Position numbers and translations under genes: made by a program | The notes under the pieces: generated by a model | What the model was told of the DNA's origin: nothing | What the model saw: the letters and a program-made list of their open reading frames with translations, nothing else | Database searches by the model: none | In this document: positions 24,301 through 36,200 of the stretch, in pieces | How positions within the stretch are numbered: the stretch's first letter is position 1 | How the letters are laid out: each line of letters begins with the position of its first letter | Assembly (NCBI GenBank): GCA_047495785.1 | Contig: JBLDXI010000036.1 | Span: forward strand, 248,001-312,000 | DNA from: Lepidodermella squamata | Lineage: Eukaryota > Gastrotricha | Direction of reading: 5' to 3' | Length of the DNA: 64,000 bases

Positions 24301-24786
24301 TATTGCGTTTCAAAATTGAGGCCCAGAAATTCAGCAGTCTAAGTGAAAATAGATAAATAAAAGTCATGGGTAAGAAATCAGCCACGAACCATAACTTCAT
24401 CAGTCTTCGAGCAGCCAAGATTTCGCGGTATACATCGCAAGTTGATAGTTTTGAAGTTGAAACAGCTTCGTGCTCCCTAAAATGGGCAATTCAAAAATAG
24501 GCAAATCAATTCGCATCAAAATAAATGTCTCCAGGCATTCACCCCCTCCAAGCAACTAGCCGAAGATGGCAAAGCGAGTCCGAGCTGAAACATTTGCGAA
24601 CATTTTCCAAATAAAAATAGAGAGAATTATTCATTCTTCATCCTTACCTGGACTTCATCGAGAAGAGAACAGGAAGCTTTACAACCCTCAAAGCTATCAT
24701 TGAGCCTTGAAAAACAGCGCCTGTAGTCAACAGAAACGGCTGACCCAGCTAGGCCAAGAGTCAAAATGAGGCGCAGAAGAGTAGAC
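21364..24786 (-). CDS. G5b: 4C-CTL family member with collapsed CTLD
   Basis: The first exon (about 24645-24786) has the signal peptide MSTLLRLILTLGLAGSAVS and YRRCFSRLNDSFEGC. The module series A1 to C3 looks intact down to C3 (about 21550-21640, CVYSTSNLYAVC; 21440-21500, NGFTLYDDFNIC). Immediately after C3, module D and almost all of the CTLD are missing. Only the last 15 or so codons (CDDYASDVMRETYY, stop at 21364-21366) remain, fused to the C3 exon border. In the module frame a TAG occurs at 21437-21439, so the likely product is a CTLD-less multimodule protein. A long intron (22870-23400) holds a GATTT-rich inverted-repeat element. It may still be expressed, or may be a young pseudogene. 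Confidence 0.6.
22961..23384. repeat. GATTT-rich inverted-repeat element in G5b intron
   Basis: The left side reads CAGTGACTTTGATTTGATTT (from 22966) and the right side ends AAATCAAATCAAAGTCTCTG (to 23384), so the ends are inverted copies made largely of the GATTT pentamer. The inside contains more AAATC/GATTT runs in both directions. CTTCGCC(A/T) occurs just outside each end (22953-22960 and 23385-23392), possibly an imperfect 8-bp target duplication with 5 extra bases on the left. A related GATTT run lies near 18836. Confidence 0.55.
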
Positions 24787-24882
24787 ATCCGGTTATTGAT
24801 GTTGTAAAATTTGACTAAATAATGAATTGCTATAATATTGAATGGGTTTATTGATTCACGATGTGTCTCAATCGAATACACT

Positions 24883-24915
24883 AGATCGCGTGGCGGATGT
24901 AAAACAGCGTAAACA
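24883..24915 (-). promoter_or_regulatory. Upstream motif pair of G5b: GTAAACA and GATCGCGTG
   Basis: GTAAACA (24909-24915) lies about 123 bp upstream of the G5b start codon, with GATCGCGTG near 24884-24892. Spacing and order match G4, G6 and G7, although the surrounding upstream sequence has diverged here. Confidence 0.5.
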
Positions 24916-25396
24916 ACTCGCAGACGGCTGGGGACGTTTACGCTATTTTTGGATTCTTTTGTCGGGCGCGCGTACAAAAATTCAATAATCAAAAATGAAA
25001 CTTACTGAAAGTGTCAAAAACTAGTTTGAGACATTTAGCGGTTTTTTTTAGAATGTTTTAGCGGTTTTTATATCTGATGATATTTATGAAATACATATAG
25101 GTGATAGGTGACATCCATTAAATAGAAGGTTCTCATAAACTCTGAAGCCAATATTATTATTGCTTCGAATTGACATATTATGCTGATGGCAATAATTTGT
25201 GTGTGTGTGATCATCCATTTTTTGTGTGGCTTTTTACGTGAAAAATGACCTCCTGAAACGACGGCCCAGTAGACATGGTTGTTATGTTCCCTGAGGAAAA
25301 TTTGAAACCCGGTTTCCAAATTATTGTATAGAACATAGAACGATGAGTAGGCTAAGAGTTTCAATAGTCTTGCGATAAATCGAGAACCCTATATCA

Positions 25397-25538
25397 CAGT
25401 GCGCGTAGTACGGGGTAAATGGGCGGTATCGTACCCCGCACCAGTTCGCATGGCCAAGGGAGGCCAAGGGAACCCGAAAAACATTTGATCACAGCTTTGG
25501 GCCCGAAAATACCCCTGGGGCTCCTACTTCGCGCACTG
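25397..25538. mobile_element. MITE of the CAGTGTGCGAAG family, 142 bp
   Basis: The element runs from CAGTGCGCGTAGTACGGGG to CTCCTACTTCGCGCACTG, so it has inverted ends. I could not find an 8-bp target duplication (CTATATCA versus CTCGTGGG). The inner sequence (GGCCAAGG blocks) resembles the copy at 54104-54238. It lies between G5b and G6; the rest of 24990-25975 is AT-rich with no recognisable gene. Confidence 0.7.
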
Positions 25539-25975
25539 CTCGTGGGTTTCCAAGACCGCTGCTACTCAACTTGCCTTCCTTCCCCCCGTTATGAGCAATT
25601 GAACACTCGCAGCCCCGTGAAATGTCTATTTCGGAAAATCTGAGACTGCTGGGACCGGACTGTCGGGCCACTTTAACGTGGAGTTTCGATCTGATTGAGT
25701 GGTGAACAACTAATTTTCATGATGCAGAGTTTATTCACTATCGCAACATTTGATAATCGAACTGTCACAAGCATCTAATTGGAAATAAAGAACAGAAGTA
25801 ACTAACATCCAACATCCAACATCTGATTTCAATAGGAAGAAGTATCGGGGAAATAAAGCCTCAACGTATAACTAATCCCACAGCAGAATTTAGTTCAGCT
25901 TCAAAATAAATTAACAGTCAAAAGCGATAAATAAGGGTGAAGTTTCATTCTTAAGACTTTTCCAGTTTGGGTGAA

Positions 25976-28900
25976 CTAGTAAGACGTCTCGCACATGACG
26001 GCGCTTGCAAAATTGTCACAGGCAGTACTAGTCAGAGAGTGTTTGCCGTTTTCGTAATCGTATATCTCCAGGAAGACACAGCCTTCGCTCGTCGGACCAT
26101 GCCAGTCTGCTGCCTTGTAAGAGTAAACTGAACCGTCGTCCCACAGATACGTCCCATTTGCTGATCGAGTCAGGCCAACCCAAGCCTCATACAGTCCCTG
26201 GGCCTTAGCTGCCTGCTTGGCCAGCTCCATTTCTGCGTCCGTTTTCATCATTGCAAGACGGGCGCCTTGGTTGATGCACACTTGAACAGCTCCAGCATAC
26301 TCCCAGCTGTTAGCAAATAAAAACAAATTTCTTACAGTTACGGGCATAATTTTCTTTTCTGACCTATAACCCCAAATTGCTGGTCTAAATGCAAATTCAA
26401 TATTGTGAAAAGAGATTATTTCAGTGTTATACAGCTACAGCCATATTTTACTCCCGCCACAGCAATCCGAAGTAAGCAATACCCCCCGTTGATTAACTTA
26501 TGTGAATAAGAAAAGCTTACTTGACGCTTTCTCCGTCGTCGGTTTCCGAGTGGAAGAAATAATGCTTTACTGGGGCTTGGCAACTCAGCAAACTCGGGTA
26601 CTCATAATCTGCCGGGTAGCGAGTTTCACTGGCTGAACAGTTTCCGGCGCTGCTTAAACGGCAGTTGACAGTTTTATCAGCCGTTTCGCATCGGTAGTAA
26701 CTGAAGAATAACAAGAAAAATCATGACGCCAAGAAATTAAGCGCGCTCGAAATGCCTTGTAAACTAACTTTGACGTTCTGCAAGTTTTGAAATTGGCATA
26801 TTTGGTTACACCGCCATCCAACGCAACCTGTAGTGATAGATTGAAGCGTAATAACTTCGAGGTGATCACTTGAGAAAACGTTGCTTACAGTTGTATTCGG
26901 GCACGACAGAGATTGTGGAACGCAAACGGCATATAATTTAGTCGAGCTGTCAACACACTTGATGTAACTGTCCTGAAAAATCATAATCAATTCGATTCAA
27001 CTTCAATTTGAAGTTAATACCCCCAGCGTGTTTCGGCATATCGCGTAGCCTATGTAAACGGGAAAGTTCGCCACGATCCCGACCTGAAATTGCAATAGAC
27101 CGAGAAATCCTGTTGTATTGCTTTTCAAGTGTAACCTTCATGTTACCTCATACTTCGGGCAAACATCGAGACAAATGCCGCCGGTTGTTGCATCAAAGCA
27201 ATAGCGTACGGGCTGAAATTATAAAATATAATGATAACTGGTCTGCACAGCTGCTGCAAATGTTACGTCTAGCTCGCATCTCTGTTTAGTAAGATACACC
27301 ACTGGGCTTGCTGTAAAATTCTTGAGAAAAGCTTAATGATAGAAAAGTATCACGAGTTTCAATGCGCCAGTCTCACTGTATTGCATGTAGTCGGAGCTTC
27401 CTCGCACTCCAGATTATATTTATAAGTGTCCTGAGGGAAGCAGCGTCGATACGGATACATTTCAGGCGGGGCTGTTTGTTTGTTGGAAAAGACGTCAAAC
27501 TGACCAATTGACTGAAGTTAGAACTCACCAGTCGTGCAATCGTTTAGCGTATCGAAAGTTGCTCCTTCGATCGTTGCATTTGGGCACGTTGCGTTGTTCG
27601 AAGCAGGAATGCATTTCACGAGATCGAACGTGGTTTGATCCACGCAGAGTTTGTGAGGTTTCTAAGAATATCCGAAAATCAGAATAAGTAAACACAGGCT
27701 CGACTCACCAGAGCCGTGAGGCAGTCAGCGTAGTTGCTCGCAAAGTCCAGTTTCGAGTTGAATGTTGAAGCCTCAGTGGATGGTACATAGTTGTAGATAT
27801 TTTTCCCAAAAATCGAGAGTGCATTATTCAAATACATACCACTGTCATAGGTGAAGGGCAGCTATTGCGGCAAACCGAACCGTTCGACGATGAGCAAAGT
27901 GCAGCTGGCTGTGAATTATGAACAACAACTAACGTAATTTCAAAAATCAACGAATTCAACTTAAACTAACGCCGTTAATGCAGTGAGCTTTGTCCATATA
28001 AGTGTCAGGGCTGTATGTCTTCAAAAATATTGTGCAATTTCAAATTGATTTATTCGCGATTTTCCGTGGCTTACCTGAGTCGAGCTCGAATCGCAGGGCT
28101 TCGATTGGCAGCCGAGAAATGATAGATCACTTTGGAGGAAGCATCGGTTGTGCGGCAAGAAATCAGCGTCATTCCGTTTGACTGATGAGGGAATTTAGTT
28201 GAATTTGATCACTTCGAATTACATCCAGCTGTGATGGGTTTCGATCAACTTACTATTAGCCTGGGCCATGCAAGCAGAGGTTTTCGACCATGGGCCAACC
28301 GCAGTCTATAATGTAGAAATAAGGAATTAGACTCATTTGTTAAGAATTGTTAAGAATTTCCCATTCGATTCTGGTCTTTGAGCCTTGCTAACTTGTACTC
28401 ACCCCGTTGTTTGGGCATGGCCCATTGACAGGAATGCAAGTTTGCTGACCGTTGCTGTTGCAAAGCGTTGCTTTAGTATTCTGTCAACAATTATGAAAGG
28501 AAACCAGTGCGAGATCGAAAATTCGAGAGAAAATAAACGTACCAAAAAATTGCTTATAGTTGCTCTACAATTTTTGTATTGCGCCTCGAAATTGAAACCA
28601 AGAAATTCAGCGATCTAAATCATAAATAGAAAGTTGAATCTAAATGTACTGAAAATGTATTAGCGTACCATAACTTCATCAGTCTTTGAGCAACCAAGGT
28701 TTCGAGGGATACATCGCATGTTGATGGTTTTGAAGTTGAAACAGCTGCGGGCGGCCTTAAATGGGGCAATAATTTGAAATCGAAATTTGATCAAACTGAG
28801 AAAAGTCTCACTCCATCTAAACAACTAGCAGACGTTGGCAAAGCGAGGCCGAGCTGGAACAAATAAAGCTTTTGAACAAATGAATGAATAATTTAATAAT

Positions 28901-29054
28901 TTAACTCAACCTGGACTTCGTCGAGAAAAGAACAGGCAGTTTTACAACCCATAAAGTTATCATTGAGCCTTGAGAAACAACGCCTGTAGTCGGCTGAAAC
29001 GGCTACCCCAGCAGCTAGGCCAAATAATAAAATGAATTGCAGAATCGTAGCCAT
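25976..29054 (-). CDS. G6: full-length 4C-CTL family member, ten modules plus CTLD
   Basis: The start ATG (29052-29054) opens a signal peptide and then YRRCFSRLNDNFMGC. The order is A1, B1 (28676-28760; 28560-28620), C1 (28405-28480; 28258-28310), A2 (28080-28185; 27970-28020), B2 (27840-27905; 27715-27775), C2 in one exon (27530-27660), A3 (27375-27475; 27290-27330), B3 (27150-27215, CFDATTGGIC; 27020-27100), C3 (26890-26975, IKCVDSSTKLYAVC; 26760-26830), D (26517-26700, RCETADKTVNC) and the CTLD (25976-26310) with WVGLTR, WDDGSVYSY and final CETSY. Unlike G4, an intron separates D from the CTLD. I see no internal stops. The product is predicted secreted, with about ten disulfide-rich modules and no EPN/QPD motif. 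Confidence 0.85.
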
Positions 29055-29163
29055 CTAGTCAAGTTTATAAAAGATTATTAACAAAAATTGGCCACTATAA
29101 ATTTGAGAGAATAAGAATGAAATTCTAGTTTGAGAGCCTCTAAATAACGCCTTGAATTTGCAA

Positions 29164-29196
29164 GATCGCGTGGATTCAACACATTTTTTGTAAACA
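29164..29196 (-). promoter_or_regulatory. Upstream motif pair of G6: GTAAACA and GATCGCGTG
   Basis: GTAAACA (29190-29196) lies about 136 bp upstream of the G6 start, with GATCGCGTG at 29164-29172. The sequence between and around the motifs is strongly similar to the G4 upstream region, including TTCATAATTTC further out, so it may reflect recent duplication as well as selection. Confidence 0.55.
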
Positions 29197-29814
29197 AGCT
29201 GTTGAACACGCGATTGATAATGCTCATCGCCCATTCATAATTTCAAATTTAGATGGGTTTTTTAGATTAAAATATTCGAAAAGTGACCTCATGCCTCTAG
29301 AAAATTCTAAAATTTGGTTCCGGAAAAAGGACGACCCTTCATCTTTGATGTGAGCTTAGGAGTATTTTCGAGTATCTCTCAGACTCAACAATTTCTCGCT
29401 GTAAGACGCTGTGAAATGCAGTCAATGTATTCCGCTGTATATTTTACTGTAAATTTTATGTTGACTAACACCCTTTCACAATCGCTCTTTTATTGGTACC
29501 TTCCATTCGAATTTTCGAAGTTTCCTCCGCTAACATAGTCAGGAAATTCGGCTGGCACAGATCTGTTAAGCCGTGTAAAGCTCAGATGCATTTCTATTGT
29601 CCGGAAACTTGGCTTGTCTGTTAAAACGGAATAATTTGCCTGATAAAAGTTTGCAGACGCTTAAATTTCAGCTTCGACAGACTGTTAAGCTGGATAGCAT
29701 GCCTTATTGTTCATTACAGCAGCAAGAAACAGCTTTTCCGCTGTATCCGACTAATTCCGAATTACAGAGGCGAAAAATCAGCTTAATACAGCCGGATCCT
29801 CAGCTGCGGAATGT

Positions 29815-30152
29815 GACGGTACAATTTTTTAATTTTGGGACGAAAAATTCCAAAACAATTACTATGAAATACTATGAATTACATGAGCGAATCAGAATTT
29901 CGCGAAATTTGCGGACTTGTAATATTGGGATTCTGCGAGATAATGCTTTTCTAAAGCTATTTTTTGCCTCTAGATTTTTTGCAGCTATTTTTAGCTCGCT
30001 CAAAGTATTATCAAGCGAATGCAAATTTCGCGAAATTTAAAAAGAATTCTGATTCGCTCAAGCTTTATATCGTTGGATAGAGCAAAAATCAAATAAGATC
30101 ATAGTAATTGTTTTGGAATTTTTCGTCTCAAAATTAAAAAATGTTACTGTCC
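29815..30152. repeat. Palindromic AT-rich element
   Basis: Left-arm blocks AATTTTGGGACGAAAAATTC and CCAAAACAATTACTATGA recur inverted on the right (30095-30150), and an inner pair AATTTCGCGAAATTTGC / GCAAATTTCGCGAAATTT is also inverted. The whole span could fold into one hairpin. It has no coding sense; the 147-codon ORF at 29597-30040 crosses it and is rejected. The rest of 29055-30270 shows no recognisable gene. Confidence 0.6.
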
Positions 30153-30596
30153 TGAAAGACTCTTAAAATGGCGATTTTTCGTAAAAGTGACCAACTTTGA
30201 AATTTCTTTAAAAAAGTTAGAGAAAAAACCGTCTCATTAGACGGGGCTCATAGATAGAGGAGCGCTTCTACCGTAACGACGTGTATCTTTGGACAAAACG
30301 TGTTTTCGAACATTAAAAATCAGCCTTTGCTCCTACATTTCTGAAATTTTTACCAAACGTGGGGACGGTGATTCTTGAATTTACTGCTAATTTGTAAAAT
30401 TTTCAGAATTTTACCTGACCTTTGGCAAATTAATATGTGTTCCGGTAACTTTGGACAATTAGAGGGTAGCTTTGGACACTCATTTGCATATGCAATTTCA
30501 TTACAATTTCATTGTGAATTATCTGTTTTTCATGGTTTTTCATTTAATCATAAAATAATTATGAACAGATGGCGCATCATCTGTTTCTCGGAAGTT

Positions 30597-30998
30597 TGTC
30601 ACACTGAAACTTTTAGGAAACTAGTGAGTTCGACTGTGACGTTAAAGGTGTGATGTATCTTCTGTGATACCAGAAGATGAGTAGCCAACAAAAGGTAGCA
30701 AAGACGCTAATTCCAAGAGTTACCACTAAAGGTTTTATTAAACTCATAAACCAAAAGAGCTAATAACTTGTTGTTTCTCACACAATTTCCTCCTGCTTAT
30801 ATACAATACACTTGCGTCATTACCTGCGCATCTTCCTTGCCTCTGACGCACTTTGGTAACACCTTTGACGCACTTTGGTAACAGCTTGACGCACGTAACG
30901 GAAGTTCTGACGCACTTACCGGTACGTTTGTAGGATGCTGATTCACCGCTATGAATCATCGGTGTTAACTTGTTCTCAACCTTTTCAACCTTTTCACA
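30597..30998 (-). repeat. 3' LTR of the Gypsy element
   Basis: This 402-bp repeat is the 3' LTR in the element's own direction. It contains several copies of TGACGCACTTTGGTAACA-like units (30840-30900), which could be promoter or enhancer repeats. The 71-codon ORF inside it is present identically in the other LTR and is not a gene. Confidence 0.93.
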
Positions 30999-31008
30999 CC
31001 TCCCCTCT
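30999..31008 (-). other. Polypurine tract of the Gypsy element
   Basis: On the minus strand the bases just before the 3' LTR read AGAGGGGAGG, the expected plus-strand primer tract immediately 5' of the LTR start TGTGAAAAGG. Confidence 0.7.
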
Positions 31009-31118
31009 AGTTTATACGTGAAACGTAAAATTTACCAGAAGTTAGGTATAAACGGTTTATTTAGAAAAGGTTATGTTATTCACAATATTTACAGCGTTAA
31101 ATGAAGTTTATCAGAGTA

Positions 31119-31835
31119 TTAGTACAGTTGAGGCACTACCGGTGTCGGCATGTACCCAAGACAATCGAGTTCGAGTAGAAGCTGGCGATCGTCGAGGTAG
31201 ATCGCTCGATCTAGTAGTCTGACGCATGGCACTTGTCGAAGACCGCCGTTGTGATGCACGTTGCAGTGCCAATCGTTGGCCATAAGCCTCAGATTGCACT
31301 GTCTAATAGTTGGCCAAAGATTGAGGTCATAGAAGGCCGGTAACTTGACGCGGATGTCCAGGCTACCTAAGTTGACCTCGAATCTCTCCGGCGTGTGCCC
31401 GACCAGGTTGGAGAAGCGTGCGATTGGATAGATTAAATCCACGGTTGCTGGAGTCGGTCGAATGACCCAGGTACGGTGGGTAAGCGTTTGAACAGCTCCC
31501 TCGTCGGCTGCTCCGCTAGGCAGAGTCGCCATCATTCGGAACGCCGACGGAACGCTCTCCATATGCTGACTTCTCCTCAAGGCCATCGGCTCCAATTGGT
31601 CAGACTGCAGCACAACTACTTGCGTTTGCTGAAAGGATGTCTCCAGTCCGCCGACAATGGTGATGGTGCCATCTTGGTGGTGGACGGGAGCAGCAACATT
31701 GGCGGCTTCTAGGCCATATTCGCCGTAGGAACCACCAGATTGTTCCGAACTGCTGCTTGTGGCGTCGGACGACGCCGGACTCTCTCGCATGGGTACTACG
31801 ATTGCCGTCGGCCGGATGCTCATATGCTTAAACAC
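31119..31835 (-). CDS. Gypsy element extra ORF, 238 aa, unknown function
   Basis: This uninterrupted ORF lies between the env-like ORF and the 3' LTR. The N-terminal third is serine/glycine rich (near residues 20-40); the rest looks like a folded domain with a RQCNLRLMANDWHCNVHHNGG stretch. I do not recognise a family. Its intactness in a young element suggests it is used. It could be an accessory protein or the C-terminal part of a spliced env product. Confidence 0.6.
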   Translation of the reverse strand: MFKHMSIRPTAIVVPMRESPASSDATSSSSEQSGGSYGEYGLEAANVAAPVHHQDGTITIVGGLETSFQQTQVVVLQSDQLEPMALRRSQHMESVPSAFRMMATLPSGAADEGAVQTLTHRTWVIRPTPATVDLIYPIARFSNLVGHTPERFEVNLGSLDIRVKLPAFYDLNLWPTIRQCNLRLMANDWHCNVHHNGGLRQVPCVRLLDRAIYLDDRQLLLELDCLGYMPTPVVPQLY

Positions 31836-31903
31836 AAAATTATAAATGATGTAGTTTGCTTAAATAACCTGGCGATCGTCCCAGAGACGTCGCATTTAGC
31901 TGC

Positions 31904-33172
31904 TTATATAGAGCTGCATATGGTATTTGGCTGTTTTCGTCGAAACACCTTTTTGGCGCGCGTCATAGGTTCGTAAATGTTGTCATGGCTTCGGTGTTGC
32001 CTTTCACACCCCATCTGAATATTCGTTAGGCACTTTAGGAGCACAAATATGATAATTGAGCTAAGGATGACCACAACAATGATACTCGCTCCCCACCAAG
32101 TTATCCCGGAATTGGTCATTTCAGGTGTAATTTCAAAAATTTGACACGATTTGACCATGGTGTGTCTAGGCAGCTCAATTTTTGAAGAATTAGGCTGCAT
32201 TAACATGTTTTTCCCGATGATAACAAAGGTCGAGGCGCTAAAACTGCCGTTGGTGATATTGACGTCACCTTCGACTTGTAGCATTTCGTGATTACCGCAT
32301 CCTATTGTGCCTGTCGCCAGAGTAATCAGTGTGGCTGATAGCAATTTGAGTGCAAAGCTTGTATGACTTACGTACGAAACCATTGTCGCTTTTGCTAGCC
32401 AGAAAGTGGTGTTGTTGATCTGTATCCATGGTGGTAGATTATCGCAGAAGTTGGCTGTTGCTTTGCATATGTTGAGTTGACTTGTTTCGTTCGTCGGATG
32501 CATCCAGTTGACCATAGTTCGACTCGTATATGCTTCCCAGGGGCATATCATTGTTTCATGTTTTCGATGGCACTTGTTGAGATTGGCATTGAGTATCTGA
32601 AACTGTCCGTCTTCACAATCTATAGCTGTGTAAAGATTTGTAAAGAGTAAAAATGGAGAGATGACACAATAATCATCTTCCTTAAAGTAGAGAGGAAAAA
32701 TATCCAAAATTTTACACGATTTTATCAGAGGGCTGTGACTTGGCGTAACAGTCTCCGATCGAATATGGCCATAATCTAAAGGAAACTTATTTGAGTTAAG
32801 CCAATCACTTACCCGCTGTGCCGTGTTATTGGATCGCTCTCGTTTTCGGCGCTTGAGAACCAAGGACCATTCTGGTTCCGAAGGCCATGATAGCGATTCA
32901 TGCTGCCTTCTGCGCCTGGCGTGTGCCGGTGTAGGACGTGCCATAGTCGTTGTCCTTGCGCTTGTCGTTGTTGTCCTTGTCGTAGTCACTGCGGTCGTTC
33001 TCCTTCTTCGAGTTGTCCATGGACTTGTCGCAGTTGTTTCGGAATTGTCTCGCGAGAATGTTATCGTTCGGCCTGGTCGAGTTATCACCAGTGTAGATAG
33101 CCATAAGTTGATTTCGTCGGTTGCCCCAGTAACTTCCACCATCGTTGCCATCAATACCAAAATCATCGTCAT
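31904..33172 (-). CDS. Gypsy element env-like membrane glycoprotein ORF, 422 aa
   Basis: The ORF begins 32 bp after the pol stop, the usual env place. It has a hydrophobic N-terminus, a Thr/Arg-rich low-complexity stretch with basic RRRR- and KRRKRER-like clusters (about residues 50-115), many cysteines and N-x-S/T sites in the middle, and one strong membrane segment near residues 355-378 (WWGASIIVVVILSSIIIF) followed by a short basic tail. This is the layout of a type I fusion-type envelope protein, but I cannot place it in a known env family by eye. Expression would need a spliced mRNA. No break is seen in the frame. Confidence 0.7.
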   Translation of the reverse strand: MTMILVLMATMVEVTGATDEINLWLSTLVITRPGRTITFSRDNSETTATSPWTTRRRRTTAVTTTRTTTTSARTTTMARPTPAHARRRRQHESLSWPSEPEWSLVLKRRKRERSNNTAQRVSDWLNSNKFPLDYGHIRSETVTPSHSPLIKSCKILDIFPLYFKEDDYCVISPFLLFTNLYTAIDCEDGQFQILNANLNKCHRKHETMICPWEAYTSRTMVNWMHPTNETSQLNICKATANFCDNLPPWIQINNTTFWLAKATMVSYVSHTSFALKLLSATLITLATGTIGCGNHEMLQVEGDVNITNGSFSASTFVIIGKNMLMQPNSSKIELPRHTMVKSCQIFEITPEMTNSGITWWGASIIVVVILSSIIIFVLLKCLTNIQMGCERQHRSHDNIYEPMTRAKKVFRRKQPNTICSSI

Positions 33173-33204
33173 TTTTCCATACCTAGAAAACTCGAATAAT
33201 TAAT

Positions 33205-36200
33205 TTATGGCAATAGTTTACCTTTCATGGTCCTATCTAATCGTTCCCTAGTCGGAATTGACGGTTGTCTGGGATTTCGATAAGACCTAAATGGTGCCAT
33301 AGGATCCTTTTGTTCGAGTTGTTCAGGTTCTTCGAATTGTCGATCCAAATCGTCTTGCTCCAAATTTGCTGGTTCTGGGTCCAGTTCTGGTTCGTGAACG
33401 ACAACCAGTGGTGGCTGAGGTGGTACTGGTAGTACTGCAGGAGTTGGAACTAACGGTAGAGGCCTTGCCGGTATCACCGGTGACAAAGGGTCAATTGGCC
33501 TAGGAGCTCCAACTTCCTCAGCTGGCGATGTGTCGAATCGTTCTTGGTCCCAGAGAGATGCCAGCGTGTTGCTTCGCAAATTATAGGAATGGATCGGCGA
33601 ACTCGGTTGAGTCCTTTTCGTAGCAGATTTGGCCATTTTCGCAGATTCTGCTGTCTTTCCAGTTGCATTGTTTGGATCGTGCTGCGTCGCGTCGCTTTCA
33701 TCGTCGGTTTCGGCCGTTTGGTTTGCCATAGCCAGTTTGTCGACATTGCCATAGAAGGGTTTGAGCCGATTCCGATGAACTATTTTCGGTTTCTGCTTGC
33801 CATTAAGCAGTTGAATCTCGTAGTTGACTCCGATTCGTTGAAGAACGGTGTAAGGACCACGATATGGCGACCAGAATTTGCGTGGAGTTTTGGAAGCAGT
33901 TGGCATTTGTGGACAGTGAAGCCAGACTAGCATTCCTTCCTCAAATGGCTCTGCATTGCCTGCGTTTTTGTCGTAGATGGCCTTTTGTCGAGCTCTTGCG
34001 AGCTTCATTCGGTCATTCACGAGTTTGAACGCAGCTCGGAGATTACGATGTATCTTACATGCGTAATCATCGGTGCTTACAGGTTTGCCATTTTCGGGTT
34101 CCAGCAGATCACCAGGGATCCTAACTCTCCGTCCTGTAGCTAGGAACATAGGTTGCATATGATGGCTCGATTGGGTTGACGTGTTGAAAGCGAAGATTGC
34201 CGGAGCCAGCATATCGACCCATTTTCCGCTCGTTTTGTTGTTGAAAGAGTTGGCGATCATCGCCGCGATGACGGCCATGAATCTCTCGCATCCCCCATTG
34301 GCCATAGCGTGATAGGGAGAGATCCTAAGTTGCTTGATTTGCAGTAGTCGTTCCACTTCGCTTGCCAGCTTGCCAGATAGTTGCTTGCCGTTGTCAGAGA
34401 GAATTGCTCGAGGAAAGCCATGCAGGTAGCAAAATTCCAGCATTTTGTCTACAACTTTCTCAGCTGTGATAGTTCGTAAGGGCCAAGCCGCGAAGAATTT
34501 GCTGAAATGGTCCCCCATCACTAAGACAAATCGGTGCCCGTCGCAACTTTCGACTGGCCCCAAGATGTCCCACATGTAGATGTCTCCAAAGTAGTTGCTG
34601 ACAATTGGATGTAATTCGGCTACCGGATTCTTAATGGGACCTTTGCGCTGTTGGCAGGGAATACACTCCCTGACGTAGTCGGCGACAGTTGTTTCCATAT
34701 CCGGCCAAAAGAATCGCTCTTTGACGCGAGCTAATGTCCGGTCGAAACCCAAATGTCCGCCAACCTCGTCATGTAGGTGCTGAAGAGCCGTTTTGCGCAA
34801 GGTGATCGGTAGAGCGAATTGCTTCAATTCTCTGCTTGGATGGTTAGGATATCGGATTAGAAGTCCATTTTCCAAAGCGAATCTCCTGTCGAGTTGTTGA
34901 TTCGAAGCCAGTTTGCCGACAACGTCCTTGATCCATGGGTCGGCTTGTTGTTCGATCTTGAGTTGTTCCAGACTGATTCTTGGTTGGAGATTGATATTGA
35001 TCGCAGGACCCAGTCCTCGTTTTACTGGCGGTGCAGAGCGATCAGGTTTCCGGCTTAGAGCATCAGCATTGAGATGTTGTTTCCCAGGCTTATATTCAAT
35101 CTTGATGTTGTAATTGCTGAGAAGAAGAGCCCATCTGCTGATTCGCCCTCCGACATCCCTAAACTTGTTCATGTGTACAAGAGGATTGTGATCGACAACT
35201 ATAGTAACCTGACCTAAATCGGGTGAGTCGTTGATCATGGCATGTTGTTCTCGCGTCCTTATATAGGACTTGAAGAAAGATCGAAGCGAAGTTACTATGC
35301 CTAAAGCTTCGCGCTCTGTCGTGCTCATATTTCGCTCGGCCTTAGTTAGCGTTCTACTAGCGTATGCGACAGGGTGTTCCTCGCCGTTAGTAACTTGGCT
35401 TAGAACTGCCCCGATGCTGTGATCTGAGCTATCGCAGTGTATTCTAAAGGGTTTGCTAAAATCAGGGTAACTTAGGACAGGATATGTGGTGAGTTTAAGC
35501 TTCAAGAGATTGAAAGCCTTCTCAGCTTGATCCGTCCATACATAGTTTTGGGCTGATTTTCGCATGAGCGCAACTAGGGGTTCTGTTATTTCTGCGTAAG
35601 CATTAATGTACTTGCGATAATAGTTACAGATCCCCATAAAAGAGCGAAGTTCATGTATATCTTTAGGCCTATCATAATCTAGGATAGCAGCTACTTTCGT
35701 GCGCGAGGGAGAAACGCCTTGACTATTTACTCTAAAGCCTAAGAACTCAATCTCAGACTTGGCTAAGTGGCATTTAGAGCCGTTGAATTTTAGCTTAGCT
35801 ACGCGAAAGCGAGAAAATATTTCCCGTAAAAGTTCGAGATGTTCCTCGAAAGTTGTCGAGAAACAGGCTATATCATCCGCGTAAGTGACCACTTTATTAG
35901 TAGCGATTAAATCGCCTAAAGTGTCGTGCATAACTCTGCCCCATACTGCGGAAGAGTTAGTGCCCCCCATTATCACTCGTTGCCATTTCCAACAGCCTAA
36001 TGCTCCCCCGAGATCAAAGGACGTGAGATCTTGGGAGTTCGGGGTCAAACTTATGGACCAAAAGGCTTGTCCAACATCCATATTACTTATGAAACGGAAT
36101 GGCTTGCCTTGGTTACCTAGGCTATCTACACAGTCATCTAGACGATTTCCTGCATAGAGTTCTTTTTTCGAGTGATTATTTAATATGCGCGCGTCTAAAA

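Noticed and set aside
29597-30040. 147-codon plus-strand ORF
   Set aside because: It crosses a palindromic AT-rich element, has no domain or signal features, and its composition follows the repeat.
30744-30959. 71-codon ORF, also at 38222-38437
   Set aside because: It lies wholly within the LTR and is duplicated only because the LTRs are identical.
32823-33203. 126-codon plus-strand ORF
   Set aside because: It is antisense to the Thr/Arg-rich part of the env-like ORF; its Val/Leu-rich look is a mirror of that low-complexity stretch.
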